Positions 22,434-28,468 of a stretch of 28,468 nt of DNA are shown piece after piece. The stretch's first letter is position 1; the number at the start of each line of letters is the position of its first letter. Under the pieces are notes generated by a model that saw only the letters and a program-made list of their open reading frames with translations, made no database searches and was not told where the DNA came from. This stretch comes from DASVHS01 sp036001325. GTDB taxonomy: Bacteria; Acidobacteriota; Thermoanaerobaculia; Gp7-AA8. A program made the translations under genes and the position numbers. The stretch lies in the NCBI GenBank assembly GCA_036001325.1, contig DASYUK010000278.1, positions 1 through 28,468 of the forward strand, read 5' to 3'.

Positions 22434-24464
22434 ATGCGCAAGCTGTTGATCCTCTTCGCGTTTGCCCCGCTCGCGTGCACGGTCGCGACGCCGGTTTCGC
22501 GCCCGCCGGAGCCGCACGGGCTGACCGTCGAAGAAGAGGCGCAGATCCTCGGCCTCGAGGACCGGCGCGAGCTCGACCCCGCGGTCGCGGCGCAGTGGTC
22601 GCAGAACCCGAATCCCATTCATCGCGCGCGCATCGCTCTCGCCCTGGCGCGCATTGGACCGCACACATTCGTCGATATGAACAACAACGGCGAGCGCGAC
22701 GCGGACGAACGGCAGGCGGGCATCGCCGAGCTGACGACTCTCGCCAACGACGCGGATGCAAACGTGCGCACGACGGTCGCGTTCGCGCTCGGAGAGATCG
22801 GCGATGCGACCGCAATCGAGACATTGTTCAAGCTCGCGAACGACAGTAACGCCACCGTCGCAGCGGAAGCAGCCGAGGCGTTGTCGAAGTTGGCGAAGGA
22901 TGTCCCGATCGCGCGTTACGCCGCGTTGACGACGTCAGGGCCGGACGGCGCGCGCGGCCGCGCGATCCGCTTTCTCTTCCGCTTCAACTCTGACGAGGCC
23001 AGCGCCGCGGCCGCGAATCAGCTTTCTGCGGATGCGACGGCGATTCGGCAAGAAGCGGCGTACGCGCTCGCTCGGCGTGCATACGCGCCGGCGCGCGAGA
23101 AGCTCGAGCTGCAGACGAGCGACACGAACATCCTGACGCGCGTCTACGCCGTCACCGCTCTCGGCCGGATCGGCGCAGCCGAGTCGATGCCCGCCCTCAT
23201 CCGCGCTCTCGGCGACATCAATCCGTGGGTACGCACGAATGCGCTCGTGGCGGTCGGTCGGGTGGCAGCGAAGGACCGCGCCGTGCTCAATGCGGCGGAA
23301 GTGCCGCGCCTGCTCGCGTTGACGGAAGATCCCGATCCCGGGACACGCTCATCCTCGATCGACACCCTCGGCTACTACGGGACGATGAATGAGACGGCGA
23401 AGAAACGGCTTCTCGACATCGCCGCGAACGGATCGCGGTGGGAGCGCGAGCTCGCCGCCGGCGCGATCGCGAAACATTTCGGCGACAGCGATCTCGCGAT
23501 CATTCCCGCTGATCTCACTCCGTGGGGCAAAGTGCGCGTCATCGAGGCGAGCGCGGAACTGAAGAAGAATGGTGCGGCGTTGCGCCGCCGATACGGCAAA
23601 GACCCGGACGTGCTCGTGCGCGAGAACACGATCGGCAACATTCCGGACGAAGCGGTCGATGATGAGATCGATCTCATTCGTCCCGCGCTCGACGATCCCG
23701 ATCCGATCGTTCGCTCGAACGCGATCGATCGCTACATCGTGTCGAAGAAAGATTCGATCGATACGAGACGCCAGACGCTGAACAGCGCGGAACAGCGAGC
23801 GCACAACGATCGTGAGAACGATGCGCGAGTCTCGGCGATCCGCGGCCTGTCCGACATCGATCATCCTGACCGCGAACCTTTCTTCCGATCACTTCTGACG
23901 GACAACGATCCGATCGTGCGCCGTCTGGCGGCCGACGTCATCGAGGAGAAGCTCAAGAAGCCGCGGCCGCAATACACGCCGCTGCCGGTCAGTCACGACT
24001 ATGCAGAGATCGTGAACTGGGCGCGCGAGCCGCATACGGCCACGATTCACATGACCCGCGGCGCGATCGACATCGCGCTCCTGCCGCAGGATGCGCCGAT
24101 CACGGCTTGGAACTTCGCGCAGCTCGCAAAGAAGAAGTATTTCGACAACACGAGCTTCATGCGCGTCGTGCCGAACTTCGTTATCCAGGGGGGCGATCCG
24201 CGCAACGATCAGAATGGCGGCCCCGGTTACGCGATCCGCGACGAGATCAATCTGCAGAAATACACGCGCGGCGCGGTCGGCATGGCGCTGTCCGGTCCCG
24301 ACACCGGCGGATCACAATTCTTCATCACGCACTCGCCGCAGCCGCACCTCGATGGCGGCTACACGATTTTTGGTCGCGTGACCGCAGGAATGAACAGCGT
24401 CGTCGATCAGACCGAGCGCGGCGATCGCGTCGAGACGATCGCGATCGACGAGCACCCGCGGTGA
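22434..24464 (+). CDS. HEAT-repeat lipoprotein with C-terminal cyclophilin-type prolyl isomerase
   Basis: This 676-residue protein has a lipoprotein signal (lipobox APLAC, Cys15). Helical HEAT-like repeats fill about 60-520 (for example VRTTVAFALGEIGDATAIE and VRTNALVAVGRVAAKDR). A cyclophilin domain follows (about 533-670) with FMRVVPNFVIQGGDP and GGSQFFITHSP. The catalytic Arg, Phe and Gln positions are kept; the position of human Trp121 is His, predicting poor cyclosporin binding. A calcium-loop-like DMNNNGERDADE (81-92) interrupts the first repeats. It probably acts as an envelope-anchored folding factor. Divergence from the ccm operon hints at a link with periplasmic protein folding, but that is a guess. 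The ATG at 22434 is chosen because the signal peptide starts there. Confidence 0.88.
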   Translation: MRKLLILFAFAPLACTVATPVSRPPEPHGLTVEEEAQILGLEDRRELDPAVAAQWSQNPNPIHRARIALALARIGPHTFVDMNNNGERDADERQAGIAELTTLANDADANVRTTVAFALGEIGDATAIETLFKLANDSNATVAAEAAEALSKLAKDVPIARYAALTTSGPDGARGRAIRFLFRFNSDEASAAAANQLSADATAIRQEAAYALARRAYAPAREKLELQTSDTNILTRVYAVTALGRIGAAESMPALIRALGDINPWVRTNALVAVGRVAAKDRAVLNAAEVPRLLALTEDPDPGTRSSSIDTLGYYGTMNETAKKRLLDIAANGSRWERELAAGAIAKHFGDSDLAIIPADLTPWGKVRVIEASAELKKNGAALRRRYGKDPDVLVRENTIGNIPDEAVDDEIDLIRPALDDPDPIVRSNAIDRYIVSKKDSIDTRRQTLNSAEQRAHNDRENDARVSAIRGLSDIDHPDREPFFRSLLTDNDPIVRRLAADVIEEKLKKPRPQYTPLPVSHDYAEIVNWAREPHTATIHMTRGAIDIALLPQDAPITAWNFAQLAKKKYFDNTSFMRVVPNFVIQGGDPRNDQNGGPGYAIRDEINLQKYTRGAVGMALSGPDTGGSQFFITHSPQPHLDGGYTIFGRVTAGMNSVVDQTERGDRVETIAIDEHPR

Positions 24465-24634
24465 TGGCGCAGTTGGGGCGGCTGTTGCAGTTCCTCGCGC
24501 TACTGATTCTTCCCTTCGGCCTCGGCGCCGGAATGCTCGGCAACAATATCGGACTGGAGGTGCGGCTGCTTGCGATCGGCGGGACAGTCTTCGTGCTCGG
24601 ATGGTTACTCACAAAGACGCGCGCGAAGCGATAA
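24464..24634 (+). CDS. Small two-helix membrane protein (unknown)
   Basis: This 56-residue protein begins at an ATG overlapping the stop of the HEAT/cyclophilin gene (TGATG). Two hydrophobic segments (about 8-26 and 34-50) are joined by a short loop with GNNIGLEVR, and the end is basic (TKTRAKR). No function is recognised. Coupled translation with the cyclophilin suggests a related envelope role. Confidence 0.7.
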   Translation: MAQLGRLLQFLALLILPFGLGAGMLGNNIGLEVRLLAIGGTVFVLGWLLTKTRAKR

Positions 24635-24720
24635 CCTCGACATCAGGGCAGAGCTTGAATCGTGTCGAAGCGCGACGATGAAACCATTAGCCTCTCCGCC
24701 GGTCCCAGCCGAGCAATCAA
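24635..24720. other. Short non-coding gap
   Basis: I see no gene, promoter or clear repeat here. It precedes a hairpin and a short open frame. Confidence 0.5.
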
Positions 24721-24873
24721 GTGTTACCGTTCGAAGGAACGGTGAAACTGACCAGCCCGAACAGGTGCATCTCTGACCGGCGCTTTCCGAAAAAGGACGC
24801 GCTGATGCGCGGAGTCTATGAACGGTTCCTCTGGCGCATGATCGATTACTTCGGCATCGAAGAGTGTCGCTGA
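24721..24873 (+). CDS. Possible small ORF upstream of the dehydrogenase (uncertain)
   Basis: A 50-codon frame starts with GTG (no Shine-Dalgarno sequence) and reads through SPNRCISDRRFPKKDALM to YERFLWRMIDYFGIEECR. An internal ATG at 24805 with aaagga upstream would give a 22-residue peptide. The stop overlaps the dehydrogenase ATG (TGATG), and third-position GC is high, so it may be translated. No family is recognised. It could be a regulatory leader peptide, a gene remnant or chance. A perfect 7-bp hairpin (accgttc/gaacggt) sits near its start. Confidence 0.35.
   Translation: MLPFEGTVKLTSPNRCISDRRFPKKDALMRGVYERFLWRMIDYFGIEECR
24726..24743. other. Perfect hairpin upstream of the dehydrogenase
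   Basis: A 7-base stem accgttc/gaacggt closes a gaag loop, about 130 bases before the dehydrogenase start. It may be part of an mRNA leader structure; no known riboswitch pattern fits. Confidence 0.4.
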
Positions 24874-25799
24874 TGCGCTACACCGTCGTCCTCACCGCGA
24901 AGTTTCCGCGCGTGGCGCGCGCCATCCTGGCCGGCGAGTTCGACGTGATCGAACATCCGACCGAGCATGACCGAACAGAGGAGGAGATGATCACGATCCT
25001 CTCCGATGCCGATGGCGCGATCACACTGCTCTCCGATCCACTCACGCGCCGCGTGTTGTCGTCGAATCCGCATCTGCGCATCGTGGCGAACTTCGCGGTC
25101 GGCTACAACAACATCGACGTCGCCGCGGCGCGCGAGCTTGGCATCGCCATCACGAATACGCCCGGCGTCTTGACGGAAGCGACGGCCGATCTGACGATGG
25201 CCCTCATCCTCGCTGTGACGCGGCGGATCATCGAAGGCGATCGCGAAGTTCGCACCAGTGGCCGCTGCGAATGGGATCCACTGAAGCTCCTCGGCGCCTC
25301 GCTTGCTGGAAAGCGACTCGGGATCATCGGCATGGGACGCATCGGCACCGCGGTGGCGCGGCGCGCCACGGCGTTCGGGATGGACGTGATTCATACGTCG
25401 CGCCGCACCGGCACTCCGCTCGGCGAGGTTCTGGAGACGAGCGACATCGTTTCGCTGCATACACCGCTGACTGAAGCGACGCGGCACATCATCAACCGCG
25501 ATGCGCTGGCGATGATGAAGCGCGGCGCATACATCGTGAATACGTCACGCGGTCCGCTCATCGACGAAGACGCGCTCTGCGATGCGTTGGAATCGGGACA
25601 TATTCGCGGAGCAGCGCTGGACGTCTATGAGCACGAGCCGATCGTCAATCCACGGCTGCTGACGATGAACAACGTTGTCATCGTGCCGCACATCGGATCG
25701 GCGACCGAAGAAGCGCGCGATGCGATGGCGCGCACGGCGGCGACTGATGTGTACAAATTCCTGCGCGGTGAGCAGCCTCTGCATCGCGTCAATGGCTGA
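24873..25799 (+). CDS. D-2-hydroxyacid dehydrogenase (glyoxylate/hydroxypyruvate reductase type)
   Basis: This 308-residue protein has the Rossmann motif GMGRIG (153-158) and the catalytic triad Arg226 (NTSRGPLID), Glu255 (YEHEP) and His273 (VPHIGSAT). After the second strand of the nucleotide fold the sequence is HTSRRTG, with Arg in place of the Asp of NAD-dependent relatives, so NADPH use is likely. Closest types reduce glyoxylate or hydroxypyruvate; the exact substrate cannot be read here. A GTG three codons upstream (24864) is an alternative start; the ATG that overlaps the small frame's stop is preferred. Confidence 0.9.
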   Translation: MRYTVVLTAKFPRVARAILAGEFDVIEHPTEHDRTEEEMITILSDADGAITLLSDPLTRRVLSSNPHLRIVANFAVGYNNIDVAAARELGIAITNTPGVLTEATADLTMALILAVTRRIIEGDREVRTSGRCEWDPLKLLGASLAGKRLGIIGMGRIGTAVARRATAFGMDVIHTSRRTGTPLGEVLETSDIVSLHTPLTEATRHIINRDALAMMKRGAYIVNTSRGPLIDEDALCDALESGHIRGAALDVYEHEPIVNPRLLTMNNVVIVPHIGSATEEARDAMARTAATDVYKFLRGEQPLHRVNG

Positions 25800-25842
25800 G
25801 TGCTCGATCATTGCACGTCTTTATCGTGAAAGGAGGAGTGCC

Positions 25843-26433
25843 ATGACAACCGATCTCAAAGGTAAACGCATCGCGATCCTCGCTACGGACGGATTCGAAC
25901 AGATCGAACTGACGAGTCCGCGCGAGGCGCTGGAGAAGGCGGGCGCAACATGCGTCGTGATCTCGCCGAAGAGCGGTGAGATTCAGGGATTCAAGCATCG
26001 CGACAAGACCGGCAAGGTCAAAGTCGATCTCGAGATGTCGAAGGCGAACGCAGCCGAGTTCGATGGCGTGCTGCTGCCGGGCGGCGTCATCAATGGCGAC
26101 GCGCTGCGCATCGACAAGAATGCCCAGAAGTTCGTCCAGGAGATGGAACGCAGCGGAAAGCCGATCATGGTCATCTGCCATGGTCCATGGCTTCTCGTTT
26201 CGGCAGGGCTCGTCAAGGGACACACGATCACGAGCTGGCCGACGCTGCAGGACGACATCCGCAACGCCGGCGGCAACTGGCAGGACAAGGAAGTCATCCG
26301 CGACCGCAACTGGGTCAGCTCGCGGAAACCGGATGATCTTCCGGCGTTCAACAAGGCGATTGTCGAGCTCGTGGCTCAGCCGGCGAAGGCAGCGCGCGCG
26401 GAAAGCCGCGAGGCGATCGAAGCGCGTTCCTGA
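25843..26433 (+). CDS. PfpI/DJ-1 family protein (type 1 glutamine amidotransferase-like)
   Basis: This 196-residue protein has the DJ-1/PfpI fold. The nucleophile is Cys112 in VICHGPW with His113 beside it, and Glu19 lies in DGFEQIE. It resembles the YhbO/PfpI group, described as stress-protective deglycase or protease-like enzymes. The ATG follows a strong Shine-Dalgarno sequence (aggagg, 25831-25836). It is 43 bases after the glyoxylate-reductase-like gene; a link to reactive carbonyl metabolism is plausible but unproven. The C-terminal 20 residues are Ala/Glu/Arg-rich and likely flexible. Confidence 0.9.
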   Translation: MTTDLKGKRIAILATDGFEQIELTSPREALEKAGATCVVISPKSGEIQGFKHRDKTGKVKVDLEMSKANAAEFDGVLLPGGVINGDALRIDKNAQKFVQEMERSGKPIMVICHGPWLLVSAGLVKGHTITSWPTLQDDIRNAGGNWQDKEVIRDRNWVSSRKPDDLPAFNKAIVELVAQPAKAARAESREAIEARS

Positions 26434-26501
26434 TTCACCATCTTTCCGGCACCGCACTTGCTCGAATTGATGGCGAGGAGAGGGCGGTCGGAGTGTGTGC
26501 G

Positions 26502-26945
26502 ATGGCGAGGAGAGAGAAACGAATTCTCGTAGTGGAGGACGATGCCGCAATTCGGTCGCTGCTCTTCACGGTATTGCGCCGCCGCGGATTCAAGGTCGAT
26601 ACCTCATCGAACGGCGCAGATGCGATGGAGCATCTCAAACATTGCGTCTATTGCGTCATTCTGCTCGATCTGATGATGCCGGTGATGAGCGGATATGACT
26701 TTCTCGCCGATCTCGAGAGGCGCAAGGACGAGCAGCGACCGCTCGTCATCGTCCTCACCGCCGGAGCACCGCCGCGCGATCTCAACCCCGACGTCGTCGC
26801 TGGAACGATTCGCAAACCGTTCGACATCGAGATGCTCGTCGACACCGTCGCCGCATGCCTCTCCAGCCTGCACGAGACGACGCAGATCGAATCGTGTCCC
26901 GTCGCCGATAGCGAGCGCTTGCAGCGTGTCCCGTCCACGGAATGA
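26502..26945 (+). CDS. Stand-alone response-regulator receiver protein 1
   Basis: This 147-residue protein is a single receiver domain: acidic pair ED12-13, phospho-acceptor Asp56 (ILLDLMMP), Thr86 (VLTAG) and Lys105 (RKPFD). About 30 C-terminal residues have no recognised domain and there is no output domain. The ATG at 26502 has ggag upstream; a GTG nine bases earlier is possible. It is followed 9 bases later by a second receiver, and no histidine kinase is in the window. Confidence 0.9.
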   Translation: MARREKRILVVEDDAAIRSLLFTVLRRRGFKVDTSSNGADAMEHLKHCVYCVILLDLMMPVMSGYDFLADLERRKDEQRPLVIVLTAGAPPRDLNPDVVAGTIRKPFDIEMLVDTVAACLSSLHETTQIESCPVADSERLQRVPSTE

Positions 26946-26954
26946 CACGAATGA

Positions 26955-27437
26955 ATGGCACGCCTTTTGAGATATCGATTCAGTCCGATGGAAAACAATC
27001 CACGAGTCCTGATCATCGAAGACCACGATGTTCTCCGCGTGATGCTTTTCACGATCCTGCGGCATCAGGCGCCGCTGGCGGTCGATACCGCGGCTTCGGC
27101 GGATGATGCCATGGAGAAGGTTGAGACCTGCGACTACGCACTCATCCTCATCGATATGGATCTCGAGGACGGCGATGCCGAGTCCTTCCTGGCGCGTTTC
27201 CGCGACTTCCGTCCGGAGTCGAAGACGTTCATCATCGCTGTTCGCGACCCGAACAAGATCACCAACATTGATGCCCGGAGCGTCTCCGCGGTTCTCAACA
27301 AGCCGCTGGAGATCGATACGATGGCCGACGTCGTCCGCGAATGCGCGATCGTCGTGCCGCCGCCTGAAGATCCGCGTCCCTGCCCGCCGGCGGAGAGCGA
27401 GCTGCGCGACACGTTTGAACGCGGCCCGACGAACTGA
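26955..27437 (+). CDS. Stand-alone receiver protein 2, divergent
   Basis: This 160-residue receiver keeps the acidic pair (ED22-23), the likely phospho-acceptor Asp67 (LIDMDLED) and Lys116 (NKPLE). It has Ala95 where the conserved Thr/Ser normally lies (FIIAVRD), which would weaken phosphorylation-driven switching. The C-terminus is Pro-rich. An internal ATG at 26988 removes 11 residues and fits the usual distance to the first strand; the listed start is the longer form. It is probably co-transcribed with receiver 1; the pair may act as a phosphate relay or sink. Confidence 0.85.
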   Translation: MARLLRYRFSPMENNPRVLIIEDHDVLRVMLFTILRHQAPLAVDTAASADDAMEKVETCDYALILIDMDLEDGDAESFLARFRDFRPESKTFIIAVRDPNKITNIDARSVSAVLNKPLEIDTMADVVRECAIVVPPPEDPRPCPPAESELRDTFERGPTN

Positions 27438-27446
27438 CGCGTCGCC

Positions 27447-27461
27447 TACAATCCGCGCGTG
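27447..27461 (+). promoter_or_regulatory. Possible leaderless promoter of the EamA transporter gene
   Basis: TACAAT (27447-27452) is followed by six bases and then the GTG start, with no Shine-Dalgarno sequence. The same spacing is seen before vapB and the DUF502 gene. Confidence 0.4.
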
Positions 27462-28319
27462 CACGAGCGCCGGAAAGGAATCCTCCTCATCGTCGCCGCG
27501 GCGATTCTCTGGTCGAGTGGTGGCATCGGCATCAAAGCGATCAGCGATCCACCGCTCAAGGTCACGTTCTATCGATCGCTCTTCGCTGCGATGGCGTTGT
27601 TCATCCTCTTCGGACGCGATGTGTGGGGGCGACGTCGATGGAACTCGACCGGCATCTTCATCTTCGCGATCATCAGCTACGGCGCGTGTCTGACGTCGTT
27701 CGTGACGGCGACGAAGTGGACGACCGCGGCCAACGCGATCTTTCTACAGTATGCAGGCGTCGTGTGGGTGTTGCTCTTCTCGCCGATCGTCACGCATGAA
27801 CCGATGCGCCTTCGCGATGCGATTGCGATCGCAGCGGCGATCGGCGGCATGGCGCTCTTCTTCGTCGGCCGCCTCGAGACTCGAGGCATGAGCGGCAATG
27901 TGATGGCGCTCGTCTCCAGTGTCTTCTTCGCCGCGCTCATTCTCTGCTTGCGCCGCGAGAATCAGGCCGCCGAGTCGGCGATCATCTGGGGAAACCTCGC
28001 TCTCGCTGTAACACTCCTGCCGTTCGTCCGCGACGATCTCACGCTCACGCCACGGTCATTCGGCGTTCTCCTGTTCCTCGGCCTCTTCCAGATCGGCCTC
28101 CCGTACGTTCTCTTCGTGCGCGGCCTCAAGTACGTGACCGCGACGCAGGCATCGCTCACCGGCATGCTCGAGCCGATCGCCAATCCGCTCTGGGTCCTCC
28201 TCTTCCTCGGCGAGCGTCCGTCGGCGTTTGCGATCGCCGGCGCTGCCGTCGTTCTCAGCGCGATCGCATGGCATACGATGACCGCGGCGCCGGCGACGGA
28301 ACTTCCCGCTGTGGATTGA
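27459..28319 (+). CDS. EamA/DMT family transporter
   Basis: This 286-residue protein has ten predicted helices in two repeats of the EamA type: LWSSGGIGIKAI with PLKVTFYRSLFAA in the first half, and YVTATQASLTGMLEPIANPLW in the second. Members export amino acids or other small metabolites; the substrate cannot be inferred. It starts with GTG after TACAAT, so the message may be leaderless. Confidence 0.9.
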   Translation: MHERRKGILLIVAAAILWSSGGIGIKAISDPPLKVTFYRSLFAAMALFILFGRDVWGRRRWNSTGIFIFAIISYGACLTSFVTATKWTTAANAIFLQYAGVVWVLLFSPIVTHEPMRLRDAIAIAAAIGGMALFFVGRLETRGMSGNVMALVSSVFFAALILCLRRENQAAESAIIWGNLALAVTLLPFVRDDLTLTPRSFGVLLFLGLFQIGLPYVLFVRGLKYVTATQASLTGMLEPIANPLWVLLFLGERPSAFAIAGAAVVLSAIAWHTMTAAPATELPAVD

Positions 28320-28468
28320 GGTGCTAAATGGGGTCACCCATTAGCAGGCATTGTCAATAGGGGCGGGCGAATCCCTGCCGCGTTTAGCGGCTGTGATCGA
28401 TGGCCTCTGGTCGGCGTGATGATTCAGCAGTTCCGGCATTTCGGTCGAGCGGCGTCGGATGATGAATG
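28320..28468. other. Tail of the window without a certain gene
   Basis: It contains the inverted repeat tgctaaatggg/cccattagca (28322-28346), which could end the EamA transcript but lacks a U-tract. An open frame starts at the ATG at 28419 and runs off the end (MIQQFRHFGRAASDDE); it is too short to judge. Confidence 0.4.
28322..28346. terminator. Inverted repeat after the EamA gene (possible terminator or repeat end)
   Basis: A stem of about ten pairs (tgctaaatggg with cccattagca, one base bulged) closes a short loop, three bases after the stop codon. There is no run of T after it, so termination is uncertain; it could be the end of a mobile or REP-like sequence. Confidence 0.35.

Noticed and set aside
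24635..24872. Known riboswitch class before the dehydrogenase
   Set aside because: I compared it with the glycine, fluoride and cyclic-di-GMP consensus sequences from memory and none fits.
1..28468. tRNA or rRNA genes
   Set aside because: I saw no cloverleaf or conserved rRNA segment on either strand.

Overview
The window is GC-rich and densely coded, and comes from a diderm (Gram-negative) aerobic bacterium. It carries a TonB-dependent receptor, lipoproteins, a complete System I cytochrome c maturation set and the alternative complex III (ACIII) respiratory cluster. ACIII, DUF502, a DUF3604 protein and a HEAT-cyclophilin lipoprotein together suggest Acidobacteriota or a related deep soil or sediment lineage. 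That placement is inference; no rRNA or marker gene is present.

Layout. Positions 1-8332 (minus strand) hold actA-actB-actC-actD-actE-actF, a small membrane-anchored protein and the start of an SCO copper chaperone that runs off the left edge. Positions 8384-8926 hold a DUF502 membrane protein. Positions 9029-9696 (plus strand) hold a VapBC-type toxin-antitoxin pair that sits between two 83-bp copies of the 5' end of the DUF502 gene. Positions 9767-15678 (minus) hold a TPP riboswitch, a TonB receptor, a seven-bladed propeller/DUF3604 protein, a PnuC-type transporter and a NadR-like P-loop kinase, which read as a thiamine salvage operon. Positions 15760-22408 (minus) hold a complete ccmABCDEFGHI operon, including a 39-codon ccmD, with start/stop overlaps at nearly every junction. 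Positions 22434-28319 (plus) hold a HEAT-repeat/cyclophilin lipoprotein, a small membrane protein, a 2-hydroxyacid dehydrogenase, a PfpI/DJ-1 protein, two stand-alone receiver proteins and an EamA exporter. The last 149 bases show no certain gene.

How the genes fit together. The Ccm system would attach the six c-type hemes predicted in ActA (five CxxCH) and ActE (one). ACIII would then oxidise quinol and pass electrons to a terminal oxidase, whose SCO chaperone begins at the left edge. The TPP riboswitch operon would import thiamine across the outer membrane (TonB receptor) and inner membrane (PnuC/PnuT-like). The kinase could trap it by phosphorylation, and the DUF3604 protein may process a precursor.

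Most unusual: (1) an 83-bp direct duplication of a gene start flanking vapBC, leaving a truncated gene remnant still overlapping the kinase stop codon; (2) a family of about 54-bp double-hairpin palindromes with related cores and differing stems, found between genes and in frame inside coding sequences; (3) 7-8-bp tandem repeats at gene edges and in protein termini; (4) the gene content of the riboswitch operon.
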